From Blastococcus sp. TBT05-19 (GTDB lineage Bacteria > Actinomycetota > Actinomycetes > Mycobacteriales > Geodermatophilaceae): a stretch of 64,000 nucleotides of DNA. The notes beneath the pieces were generated by a model. That model saw only the letters and a list, made by a program, of their open reading frames with translations. It searched no databases and was not told the origin of the DNA. Location: positions 223,803 through 287,802 of the forward strand of contig NZ_QOHI01000006.1 in the NCBI RefSeq assembly GCF_003319095.1, in the 5' to 3' direction. Position numbers and translations under genes: made by a program. Below, one piece after another: positions 17,866 through 25,283 of this stretch (position 1 is its first letter; each line of letters starts with the position of its first letter).

Positions 17866-18315
17866 TCACGGGAGCAGCAGGACCTGCCCCGGCTCGATCG
17901 CGCCGCCGTCCAGCGCGTTCAGCTCGACGATCTCGTCGATGACCACGCGGACGTCCTCGTCACCGGCCACGGAGCTCGCTATCGCCCAGAGCGTGTCGCC
18001 GCGCTCGACGACCACGCTGCTGGTGCCCATGAGCTCGAGACCGTCCTCGCCGTCGCCGAGGAGCGCGTCGCCGAGCGCGACGACACCCACGCCGACTGCG
18101 AGCGCGAGCACGGCCACCAGCCGACGACCCCGCGCGGTCAACCGCAGGCGCGGCGCCGGCACCGCGGCCGCGAGGCCCGGGCCGCGCCGGCCGGCAGCGC
18201 GCGCCGGGGTCACCGCATAGGCGGCCGGCGGTGGGAGCACCCGCAGGTGCCGCTCGGCACGCACCGCCGCTCCGCGCTCCGGGACCTCGACCACCAGTGC
18301 GGTGTTGCTCGTCAT
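17866..18315 (-). CDS. LysM-domain protein, probable SOS cell-division inhibitor
   Basis: A 149-residue single-pass membrane protein: basic N-terminal region, one hydrophobic helix (LVAVLALAVGVGVVAL, about residues 66-81), then an extracellular LysM domain (VVVERGDTLWAIASS to IEPGQVLLLP) that binds peptidoglycan. In Mycobacterium (Rv2719c), Corynebacterium (DivS) and Bacillus (YneA), proteins with this neighbourhood or layout are SOS-induced division suppressors; that role is inferred here. The ATG has GGAGGCGGAGAG upstream. It diverges from lexA, with a perfect LexA box 38 nt before the start and a RecA-NDp-like promoter. Confidence 0.85.
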   Translation of the reverse strand: MTSNTALVVEVPERGAAVRAERHLRVLPPPAAYAVTPARAAGRRGPGLAAAVPAPRLRLTARGRRLVAVLALAVGVGVVALGDALLGDGEDGLELMGTSSVVVERGDTLWAIASSVAGDEDVRVVIDEIVELNALDGGAIEPGQVLLLP

Positions 18316-18352
18316 CGCTCTCCGCCTCCCACCTGCCGGTTCGCCACCGGTC

Positions 18353-18368
18353 TCGAACGCCTGTTCGA
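18353..18368. promoter_or_regulatory. LexA (SOS) box, perfect
   Basis: TCGAAC GCCT GTTCGA, an exact match to the actinobacterial SOS box TCGAAC-N4-GTTCGA. It lies just downstream of the predicted start of the LysM gene. A degenerate second half-site (TCGAACGTCTGCCCGA) follows at 18370-18385. Confidence 0.9.
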
Positions 18369-18385
18369 TTCGAACGTCTGCCCGA

Positions 18386-18408
18386 TGTCTACCGGATGCC
18401 GCCGACAG
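18386..18408 (-). promoter_or_regulatory. RecA-NDp-like promoter of the LysM gene
   Basis: On the minus strand CTGTCGGCG (18400-18408), 8 nt, TAGACA (18386-18391). It has two mismatches to TTGTCRGTG and the same -10 as the nrdJ element. Confidence 0.45.
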
Positions 18409-18432
18409 AAGCGACAGGACACGGGGGAATCT

Positions 18433-18448
18433 TCGAACACGTGTTTGA
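18433..18448. promoter_or_regulatory. LexA (SOS) box of lexA
   Basis: TCGAAC ACGT GTTTGA, one mismatch to the SOS consensus. It overlaps the -35 hexamer of the lexA promoter, so LexA would repress itself. Confidence 0.85.
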
Positions 18449-18473
18449 ACTGAGGGCGGTTCGGCGCTACGGT
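18445..18473 (+). promoter_or_regulatory. lexA promoter
   Basis: TTGAAC (18445-18450), a 17-nt spacer, TACGGT (18468-18473). Start expected near 18480, giving a ~47-nt leader before the lexA GTG. Confidence 0.65.
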
Positions 18474-18526
18474 GCTCCTCGACGGACGGACACCCATGTG
18501 CTGCGCCGCAGCCACGAGGAGGACAC

Positions 18527-19273
18527 GTGACGGACTCGAACGGGACTCCGAGCGGCACGCAGGAGGCGGACCCCACCTCGGCCTCCGTGCGGACCTTCCC
18601 CGACCGCGGCACCGACGGCGACGGCCTCACCCAGCGCCAGCGCCGGGTGCTCGAGGTCATCCGGGACTCGATCGACCGGCGCGGCTACCCGCCCTCGGTG
18701 CGCGAGATCGGCGAGGCCGTGGGCCTCTCCTCCGCCTCCTCCGTCGCCCACCAGCTCTCCGTGCTGCAGAAGAAGGGCTGGCTGCGGCGGGACCCCAACC
18801 GGCCCCGCGCCCTGGACGTGCGCCTGCCCGACGAGAACGGCCGGGTGGCCGCGATGACCAGCGAGCCGCCGGTCATCGCCGACGGCGAGCGGGCCTCGGC
18901 GCCCACCTACGTCCCCCTGGTCGGCCGCATCGCCGCCGGTGGACCCGTCCTCGCCGAGCAGGCGGTGGAGGACGTCTTCCCCCTCCCCCGCGAGCTCGTC
19001 GGCGAGGGCACCGTCTTCATGCTCAAGGTCGCCGGTGACTCCATGGTCGAGGCGGCCATCTGCGACGGCGACTGGGTCGTCGTGCGCCAGCAGCCGACGG
19101 CGGAGAACGGCGAGATCGTCGCCGCCATGATCGACGGCGAGGCCACCGTGAAGACCTACAAGCGGCGCGACGGGCACATCTGGCTGCTGCCGCACAACCC
19201 GGCGTACGAGCCGATCCCCGGCGACGAGGCCACCATCCTCGGCCGCGTCGTCTCGGTGCTGCGTCGCGTCTGA
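18527..19273 (+). CDS. lexA: SOS repressor LexA
   Basis: Represses SOS genes and self-cleaves when RecA filaments form. The 248-residue protein has an N-terminal winged helix ([15 protein letters not shown] to [14 protein letters not shown]), a cleavage site Ala137-Gly138 (GRIAAGGP), the nucleophile Ser172 (AGDSM) and general base Lys209 (ATVKTYKRR). The long, variable N-terminal extension (~33 residues) is common in actinobacteria. GTG start with AGGAGG 5 nt upstream. Autoregulated through the box overlapping its -35. The bidirectional hairpin at 19281-19314 ends the unit. Confidence 0.98.
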   Translation: MTDSNGTPSGTQEADPTSASVRTFPDRGTDGDGLTQRQRRVLEVIRDSIDRRGYPPSVREIGEAVGLSSASSVAHQLSVLQKKGWLRRDPNRPRALDVRLPDENGRVAAMTSEPPVIADGERASAPTYVPLVGRIAAGGPVLAEQAVEDVFPLPRELVGEGTVFMLKVAGDSMVEAAICDGDWVVVRQQPTAENGEIVAAMIDGEATVKTYKRRDGHIWLLPHNPAYEPIPGDEATILGRVVSVLRRV

Positions 19274-19280
19274 CCCGCAC

Positions 19281-19314
19281 ACCGGTGCCGCCGGGACACC
19301 CCGGCGGCACCGGT
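19281..19314. terminator. bidirectional terminator between lexA and the secreted propeller-like gene
   Basis: Perfect 15-bp stem (19281-19295 and 19300-19314), 4-nt loop, 7 nt after the lexA stop and 17 nt from the opposing stop. Confidence 0.85.
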
Positions 19315-19331
19315 CCCAGCGGGGCCGAGGG

Positions 19332-20387
19332 TCAAGGGCGGCGCAGGATCCGGCTGCCCACCCAGACGACGAGCGTCGCCCCCAGGGCGGCGAGCAGGGC
19401 GGCCGGCAGCGGCGAGCCCTCCTCGGTCAGCGCGGCGAGGCCCGGACCCGCCGTCTCGGATGCCGGAGCCGGAGCAGCGGTCGCCTGCCCCGGGACCGGC
19501 ACCTCGGTGACGTCGCTGGGCAGACCCTCGCTGGCGACCACGAGCGTGCGCGAGTCGGCGGCGAAGCTGATCGCCTCGCCCTGCGGCGAATCGGGCAACG
19601 CCACCCGGACCGGCGTGCCGCCGAGGGCGCCGACGACGTCGGAGCCCGAGAGCGGCCACACGTAGGCATCGGTGTAGGTCCGCAGCGCGAGCGCGCTGCC
19701 GTCGCTCGCCACCGCGCCGCCGGTGATCATCAGCTGTCCGGCGCGGCCCACCGGCCCGCCCGGCGTGCCGGTGAGGGTCACGTTGACGGTCGCGACGCGC
19801 TCCAGGGGGACGGTGCCGCCGTCCACCAGCGGTGCGGCCGGCCGGTAGACCCCGCTGCTGCCCAGGACCTCCTTGGTGACCACGTACGGGGTGCCGTCGG
19901 GAGCCATGAGGAGCGCCTCGGCGTCGTGCGCGCCGTCGGGGTAGGTCAGCCGGTAGAGCGCCGCGGCGCCGCCGGGGCGCAGCACGTGCAGGGCGATCGT
20001 CGAGCGCTCGGTGTTGTTGTCACCGGTGTCGGCGACCCAGACCTCGCCGCCGGGCCCGACCCCGAGGTCCTCGGGGTCGAAGGGATCGACCGCAGCGGTC
20101 TGCACGTCGACGACCCGGCAGGCGCTGTCCAGGCCGTGGACGGTGACCTGTGATCCGCCGTCGTTGAGGGCCAGCATCTGGTCGCCCACGACGACGAGCC
20201 CGGAGAGCTCGGCGAGCCGCTCGTCGGTGACCGAGCAGCGGACCGTGGGGGCGGGAGCCGCCGGGGTCCCCTCCTCGGCGGCCGCGGGCGGGGCGGAGGC
20301 GGAGGCGAGTCCACCGGCCAGCGCGGTCGCCACGAGGAGCCGTCGCCCCCAGGCGCGGCTACGCGGTCGGTCGGCCTGCGTCGGCAC
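19332..20387 (-). CDS. secreted, C-terminally anchored beta-propeller-like protein
   Basis: 351 residues: an Arg-rich N-terminus and Sec-type signal peptide (RRLLVATALAGGLASASAPPAAAEE), a repetitive beta-strand ectodomain rich in Gly/Asp (LNDGGSQV, EDLGVGPGGEVWVADTGDNN, DAEALLMAPDG) resembling a six- or seven-bladed propeller, then a Pro/Ala linker and a C-terminal helix (ALLAALGATLVVWVG) with an Arg-rich end. This suggests an extracellular, membrane-tethered domain. No catalytic residues recognised. The GTG at 20387 lies inside the 3' end of the PAP2 gene, indicating translational coupling; ATG 20423 is an alternative. Confidence 0.65.
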   Translation of the reverse strand: MPTQADRPRSRAWGRRLLVATALAGGLASASAPPAAAEEGTPAAPAPTVRCSVTDERLAELSGLVVVGDQMLALNDGGSQVTVHGLDSACRVVDVQTAAVDPFDPEDLGVGPGGEVWVADTGDNNTERSTIALHVLRPGGAAALYRLTYPDGAHDAEALLMAPDGTPYVVTKEVLGSSGVYRPAAPLVDGGTVPLERVATVNVTLTGTPGGPVGRAGQLMITGGAVASDGSALALRTYTDAYVWPLSGSDVVGALGGTPVRVALPDSPQGEAISFAADSRTLVVASEGLPSDVTEVPVPGQATAAPAPASETAGPGLAALTEEGSPLPAALLAALGATLVVWVGSRILRRP

Positions 20388-21081
20388 GCACCCAGCGTGA
20401 CAGAACGAACGCGTCCAGTGCATGAACCACGCCCAGCAGCACGATCCCGGCTGCGGCGCCCACCACGGCGTCGGTGACCCAGTGGTAGTCCAGCGACACC
20501 ATCGCGACGCCCGTGCCGACCGGCCCCAGGATGCTCAGCCACCAGAAGGTCCGCTGCACGGCGGCGGGCAGCCCGTAGCTGACCGCCTGCCAGCGGGCCA
20601 CGCCCCACATCACCACGGCGTTGGCCACGTGCCCGGACGGGAACGAGGCGCCGTCGTCGTGGAAGAAGTAGGAGCCGGGGAAGGCGGGCGCGGTGCGGCC
20701 GGTGCCGTGCTTGATGGCGTAGATCCCGGCGGTGAGGACGGCGACCGCGATCACCACCCGCAGGGCCGGCACCCACGCGCCGCGCCGCCAGAGCAGGTAG
20801 CCGACCAGTCCGGCCAGGACCACCAGGATCGTGACCCGCCCGCCGAGCTGGGTCACGAGCCAGACCGCCGGATAGGCGTCGGCGTCGCGCAGACCCCAGT
20901 CGCTCACGATCTCCGACACCCGCAGGTCCAGGCGGAGCATGCGCCCATCGGCGAGCAGGTCGGCGGTGATCAGAGCGCCGACCAGGAACGAGACGGCCAC
21001 CAGCCACCAGGGCGGCCGGCCGACCGAGACCACGGCCGGGGAGCCGGAGATCCCGGCCTCCCGCACCGCAAACCTGGTCAC
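20359..21081 (-). CDS. PAP2-superfamily membrane phosphatase
   Basis: A 240-residue, six-helix membrane protein with the three type-2 phosphatidic-acid phosphatase motifs in order: KHGTGRTAP, FPSGH and SLDYHWVTD. The catalytic His and Asp face the periplasmic side in this family. Likely substrates are phosphatidate or prenyl diphosphates such as undecaprenyl diphosphate; the sequence does not decide. GTG start 6 nt after TACGGT, so probably leaderless. Overlaps the following secreted-protein gene. Confidence 0.85.
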   Translation of the reverse strand: MTRFAVREAGISGSPAVVSVGRPPWWLVAVSFLVGALITADLLADGRMLRLDLRVSEIVSDWGLRDADAYPAVWLVTQLGGRVTILVVLAGLVGYLLWRRGAWVPALRVVIAVAVLTAGIYAIKHGTGRTAPAFPGSYFFHDDGASFPSGHVANAVVMWGVARWQAVSYGLPAAVQRTFWWLSILGPVGTGVAMVSLDYHWVTDAVVGAAAGIVLLGVVHALDAFVLSRWVRADAGRPTA

Positions 21082-21087
21082 GACGTC

Positions 21088-21093
21088 ACCGTA
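21088..21093 (-). promoter_or_regulatory. -10 element TACGGT, leaderless start of the PAP2 gene
   Basis: TACGGT on the minus strand, 6 nt before GTG at 21081. Confidence 0.55.
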
Positions 21094-21137
21094 CCGGCCC
21101 GTGACCGGACCGTGATCCCGCCGACGGGTGACCCCGC

Positions 21138-22592
21138 TCAGGCGACCGGGACCGCGAACTCCTCGAGCGCGGCGGCCAGGCTGCCGTCCACGCGGGCGGT
21201 GAGCCGGGTGCCGCCGCCTTCGTGCTGCTCGCTCAGCACCTCGCCGTCCCGGTGCACGCGCGAGACGAGGTCGCCCCGGTCGTACGGCACCAGCACGTCG
21301 ACGTCGACGTCCGGGTGCGGGAGCCGGTCGGCGATGAGGGCGCGGAGCTCGTCCATGCCCAGTCCGGTGCGGGCCGAGACCCAGACCGCGCCGGGGAGCG
21401 CCTGCCGCAGGGCGAGGATGTCGTCGGCGTCCATGGCGTCGACCTTGTTGACCACGATGACCTCGGGCACCGAGGAGGCGTCGATCTCCTGGAGCACGAC
21501 GTGCACCGCGTTGATCTGGCCGAGCGGGTCGGGGTCCGAGCCGTCGACGACGTGCAGCAGCAGATCCGCCGCGGCGACCTCCTCCAGCGTCGAGCGGAAG
21601 GCGTCGACCAGCTGGTGCGGCAGGTGCCGCACGAAGCCGACGGTGTCGGTGAGCGTGTACTCGCGTCCGTCCGGCCCCTGGGCCCGGCGGACGGTCGGGT
21701 CCAGCGTGGCGAACAGGGCGTTCTCCACCAGCACGCCGGCGCCGGTCAGCTGGTTGAGCAGGCTGGACTTGCCGGCGTTGGTGTACCCGGCGATGGCCAC
21801 GCTCGGGGTGGCGTTGCGGTCGCGGCTGTTGCGCTGGGTGGCGCGGGCGGTCGCCATGCCGGCGATCTCGCGGCGCAGCTTGCTCACCCGCGACCGGATG
21901 CGCCGTCGGTCGGTCTCGATCTTGGTCTCACCCGGTCCGCGGGTACCGATACCGCCACCACCGGCGACGCGACCACCGGCCTGCCGGGACATCGACTCAC
22001 CCCAGCCACGCAGCCGCGGCAGCATGTACTGCATCTGCGCCAGCTCGACCTGCGCCTTGCCCTCCCGGCTCGTGGCGTGCTGGGCGAAGATGTCCAGGAT
22101 CAGCGCCGTCCGGTCCACGACCTTGACCTTGAGCACCTTCTCCAGCTGGTTGAGCTGGCCGGGGGTCAGCTCACCGTCGCAGATGACGGTGTCGGCGCCG
22201 GTCGCGGCGACGATGTCGCGGATCTCGGCGGCCTTGCCCGAGCCGACGTAGGTGGCGGCGTCGGGCTTGTCGCGCCGCTGGCTGACGGCCTCGAGCACCT
22301 CGGAGCCGGCCGTCTCGGCCAGCGCGGCGAGCTCGGCCAGCGAGCGGTCGGCGTCGACCTGCGTGCCCTCGGTCCACACGCCGACGAGGACGACGCGCTC
22401 GAGGCGCAGCTGCCGGTACTCGACCTCGGTGACGTCGGCGAGCTCGGTGGAGAGGCCGGCGACCCGTCGCAGCGCGCCACGGGCCTCGAGGGCGTAGGAG
22501 CCGGTCGTGTCGTCGGGCTCGTCCCACTGCTCGGCGGGGCGGTTCGAGGACGCGGCGGGCTTCTCGACGGGGGTCTGCGGGGCGGTCGTCAT
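21138..22592 (-). CDS. hflX: GTPase HflX
   Basis: Ribosome-associated GTPase that splits or rescues stalled 70S ribosomes, notably after heat stress. The 484-residue protein has the N-terminal HflX domain (YVGSGKAAEI, DGELTPGQLNQLE), a coiled-coil linker with GGGGIGTRGPGETKIE, and the G domain: G1 GYTNAGKS, G2 ATLDPT, G3 DTVGF, G4 NKVD. The start is uncertain: ATG 22592 has CACGCT 7 nt upstream, possibly a weak leaderless -10; ATG 22640 is the alternative. It follows dapF by 103 nt, the usual miaA-dapF-hflX order of actinobacteria. Confidence 0.95.
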   Translation of the reverse strand: MTTAPQTPVEKPAASSNRPAEQWDEPDDTTGSYALEARGALRRVAGLSTELADVTEVEYRQLRLERVVLVGVWTEGTQVDADRSLAELAALAETAGSEVLEAVSQRRDKPDAATYVGSGKAAEIRDIVAATGADTVICDGELTPGQLNQLEKVLKVKVVDRTALILDIFAQHATSREGKAQVELAQMQYMLPRLRGWGESMSRQAGGRVAGGGGIGTRGPGETKIETDRRRIRSRVSKLRREIAGMATARATQRNSRDRNATPSVAIAGYTNAGKSSLLNQLTGAGVLVENALFATLDPTVRRAQGPDGREYTLTDTVGFVRHLPHQLVDAFRSTLEEVAAADLLLHVVDGSDPDPLGQINAVHVVLQEIDASSVPEVIVVNKVDAMDADDILALRQALPGAVWVSARTGLGMDELRALIADRLPHPDVDVDVLVPYDRGDLVSRVHRDGEVLSEQHEGGGTRLTARVDGSLAAALEEFAVPVA

Positions 22593-22695
22593 CGGGTCCA
22601 GCGTGGCACGGTCCTGCGCGCGGGTCACCTGAGTTGTCATCGCCGTGTGCAACGCACCGCCCGCCCGGATGCATCCCGGTCGGGACGACCGACCG

Positions 22696-23568
22696 TCAGC
22701 CGGCCAGCCACTCCGCGCACAGCTCGCCGGCCGACACCAGGACGGCGGGGCCGGTGAGCACCGTCGTCCCCGGTCCGACCTGCACCGACAGCCGCCCCCC
22801 GGGGACGTCGACGACGACGGTGCCCTCGGACCGCCCGGCGTCGACCAGCGCCGCGTAGGCGACCGCGCAGGCGCCGGTGCCGCACGAGCGGGTCTCCCCC
22901 ACCCCGCGCTCGAAGACCCGCAGCCGCACGTGGGCGCCGGGCTCGAGCACGTTCACCAGCTCGACGTTCACGCCCTCGGGGAACAGCTGCGGGTCGAACC
23001 GCGGCGCGGCGGTGAGGTCCAGGGTGTCGACGTCGACGTCGGTGATCGCGGCCAGGTGCGGGTTGCCCATGGAGACGGCGAGACCGTCGAAGGTGCGCCC
23101 GTCGAGCTCCGCGCTGCCCCGGCCGAACTCGCGCGCCGGCCCCATGTCCACCCAGTAACCGCTGTCGGGCGCCGTCCCGACCCGGCGCGGGCCCCCGCGG
23201 GTGCCGACGAGCAGGCCGTCGTCGCACGCGCCGCGCGGGACGAGGCCCTCGCTGATCAGGGCGTGCAGGAAGAGCCGGATGCCGTTGCCGCACATCTCGG
23301 CGTACGAGCCGTCGGCGTTGCGGTGGTCCATGAACCACTCGCAGCGGCCCAGGTCCTCGCCGAGCACCGCGGGCGCGTCGGGCACGTGCGCGCTGCGGAC
23401 CAGCCGCAGGACCCCGTCGCCGCCGAGCCCCGCGCGCCGCTCGCAGAGCCGCTGCACGAGCGCCTCGTCCAGCCGGTCCTCGGGCCACACGGTGCCGTCG
23501 GGGTCGGGCAGCACCACGAAGTCGTTCTGGGTGCCGTGCCCGATCAGCACGCGCGGCGAGGAGGTCAC
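22696..23568 (-). CDS. dapF: diaminopimelate epimerase
   Basis: Interconverts LL- and meso-diaminopimelate for peptidoglycan and lysine synthesis, without a cofactor. The 290-residue protein carries the paired catalytic cysteines Cys93 (EMCGNGIR) and Cys229 (RSCGTGACA) in the usual context, and FMDHRNADGS. The GTG start overlaps the miaA stop (GTGA), so translation is coupled. The other lysine/DAP gene in the window, dapA, is 35 kb away. Confidence 0.96.
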   Translation of the reverse strand: MTSSPRVLIGHGTQNDFVVLPDPDGTVWPEDRLDEALVQRLCERRAGLGGDGVLRLVRSAHVPDAPAVLGEDLGRCEWFMDHRNADGSYAEMCGNGIRLFLHALISEGLVPRGACDDGLLVGTRGGPRRVGTAPDSGYWVDMGPAREFGRGSAELDGRTFDGLAVSMGNPHLAAITDVDVDTLDLTAAPRFDPQLFPEGVNVELVNVLEPGAHVRLRVFERGVGETRSCGTGACAVAYAALVDAGRSEGTVVVDVPGGRLSVQVGPGTTVLTGPAVLVSAGELCAEWLAG

Positions 23569-24521
23569 GGGTCGATCGTAGGCCCGGTGATCACCGTGAC
23601 GGCTGCCTCGGCCAGGTCGGGGCGGGCGGCGTCCAGCCACGTCGTGCCGGCGTCGCGGCGGAACCAGGACCGCTGGCGGCGGACGAACCGGCGGGTGGCG
23701 ATCACGGTCCGCTCGCGCGCCTCCTCGGCGGTCAGCGTGCCGTCGAACTGGGCGAGCACCTGCGCGTAGCCGATCGCGCGGGACGCCGTCGGCCCCTCGC
23801 GCAGCCCGAGCGCGTCGAGCGCCGCCACCTCGTCGACGAAGCCGGCCGTCCACATCCGGTCCACGCGCAGCGCGACCCGGTCGTCGAGCTCCCCCGCCTC
23901 GCGGTCCAGGCCGATGGTCACCGCGGGGTAGTGCGGGCGGGGCTCGGGCAGCTCGGCGCGGAAGGGGCCGCCGGTGAGCTCGATGACCTCCAGGGCGCGC
24001 ACGATCCGTCGTCCGTTCGCGGGCAGCACGGCGGCCCCGGCCGCCGGGTCCAGCCGGGTCAGGCGGGCGTGCAGCGCCGCGGCCCCGGCGTCGGCGAGCT
24101 CGGCCTCCAGCCGCGCCCGGATCGCCGGGTCGGTGCCGGGGAAGTCCAGCTCGTCGAGCACCGCGCGCACGTAGAGGCCGGAGCCGCCGACGAGGAGCGG
24201 CACCGTCCCCGCCGCGCGCAGCCGGTCGATCTCGGCGCGGGCGCGCAGCCGGTACTCGGCGACCGACGCCGGCTCGCGGACGTCCCACAGGTCGAGCAGG
24301 TGGTGCGGCACCCCGCCCCGCTCGACCTCGTCGGGCTTCGCGGTGCCGATGTCCATGCCGCGGTAGAGCTGCATCGAGTCGGCGTTGACCACCTCGCCGC
24401 CGAGCCGCTGGGCGAGGGCGACGGCCAGCGCCGTCTTCCCGGTCGCGGTCGGCCCGACGACGGCGACCACCGGTGGCGGCGTCACGTCCGATGGTTCGCT
24501 CCCGCGGGGCGCTCCGCTCAC
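23565..24521 (-). CDS. miaA: tRNA dimethylallyltransferase
   Basis: Transfers dimethylallyl from DMAPP to N6 of adenosine 37 in tRNAs reading UNN codons. 318 residues with the P-loop GPTATGKT (23-30), the DSMQLYRGMDIGTAKP tRNA/DMAPP motif, GGSGLYVRA, and a basic C-terminus (RFVRRQRSWFRRD). The GTG at 24521 overlaps the stop of the LigB-like gene (GTGA); another GTG 12 codons later is possible. MiaB, acting on the same base, is encoded about 2.4 kb upstream. Confidence 0.95.
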   Translation of the reverse strand: MSGAPRGSEPSDVTPPPVVAVVGPTATGKTALAVALAQRLGGEVVNADSMQLYRGMDIGTAKPDEVERGGVPHHLLDLWDVREPASVAEYRLRARAEIDRLRAAGTVPLLVGGSGLYVRAVLDELDFPGTDPAIRARLEAELADAGAAALHARLTRLDPAAGAAVLPANGRRIVRALEVIELTGGPFRAELPEPRPHYPAVTIGLDREAGELDDRVALRVDRMWTAGFVDEVAALDALGLREGPTASRAIGYAQVLAQFDGTLTAEEARERTVIATRRFVRRQRSWFRRDAGTTWLDAARPDLAEAAVTVITGPTIDP

Positions 24522-25243
24522 GTCACCACCCAGTCGGCGACGAGGTAGCCCACCCCGAACGGGGCCGCGTCCAGGTGCAGCCGCGCTGTCACGTGCCGGC
24601 CCGCGAACGCCGCGCCGACCGCCCGCCAGGTGGGCACACCGGCGGCCAGCAGCCGCTCCCCCTCCTCGGGGTCCAGCGCCGCGAGGGCTGCGGCGTCCCC
24701 GGCGGCCAGGGCCGTGGCGACGGCGGCGTCGAACGGGCCGGCCGCCGGGTCGAGGTAGCCGGGCGCCTTGACGGTGCGACGCGCCGAGCCGTCGCCCATC
24801 GCGAGCACGCCGACGGGTGCGGGCAGGTCGCGGAGCAGCTGCGCCAGGTCGGCGGGTCCGACCCCCACCCGGGTGCCGGCGAAGCAGGCCTGGTCCAGCA
24901 GCCACCCGCCGACGGTGTGCGCCGTCGGCAGCCGGGAGCCGCCCGGCCGCACGCGGCCGTCGAACGGCAGCGTCGCGTCGACGCCGTAGCCGCGCAGGTC
25001 GCCGTGGTCGCCGGCGCCGAACCGCTCCCCCGACGGCACCCCGTCGCCGACGACGACCACCACCTCGGGACGCGACTCGAGCAGCCCGGTCACCGCGTCG
25101 GCGCAGGCGGCCCGGAGCGCCACCGTCCCGCCGTCGGCACGCCCCTCGACGACGGGGAGCAGCAGCGGAGGGCTCGGGCAGAAGGCGACGACGGCCGACG
25201 GCGGGGCCGTCCGGGCGGGCCGGTCGCCGGGGAGCGTGGTCAC
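24518..25243 (-). CDS. class III extradiol dioxygenase (LigB)-like protein of unknown function
   Basis: 241 residues with a LigB-like layout: an N-terminal strand AVVAFCPSPPLLLP, a central VVVVVGDGVPSG, and GVLAMGDGSARR before the C-terminal helices. A metal-site His of true LigB enzymes is not evident in the N-terminal segment (FCPSPPLL), so catalysis is doubtful. It corresponds in position to the conserved gene beside miaA in Mycobacterium (Rv2728c). GTG start 6 nt after GACACT on the minus strand. Its stop overlaps miaA, forming the unit LigB-like-miaA-dapF. Confidence 0.65.
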   Translation of the reverse strand: MTTLPGDRPARTAPPSAVVAFCPSPPLLLPVVEGRADGGTVALRAACADAVTGLLESRPEVVVVVGDGVPSGERFGAGDHGDLRGYGVDATLPFDGRVRPGGSRLPTAHTVGGWLLDQACFAGTRVGVGPADLAQLLRDLPAPVGVLAMGDGSARRTVKAPGYLDPAAGPFDAAVATALAAGDAAALAALDPEEGERLLAAGVPTWRAVGAAFAGRHVTARLHLDAAPFGVGYLVADWVVT

Positions 25244-25249
25244 CGCAGC

Positions 25250-25276
25250 AGTGTCTCCGATGCGACGTGGGACACT
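25250..25276. promoter_or_regulatory. divergent promoter pair with GACACT -10-like elements
   Basis: GACACT at 25271-25276 (plus) lies 7 nt before the DUF349-gene GTG. Its inverse, AGTGTC at 25250-25255, reads GACACT on the minus strand, 6 nt before the GTG of the LigB-like gene. No ribosome site separates either from its start. Confidence 0.4.
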
Positions 25277-25283
25277 GCCGGAC

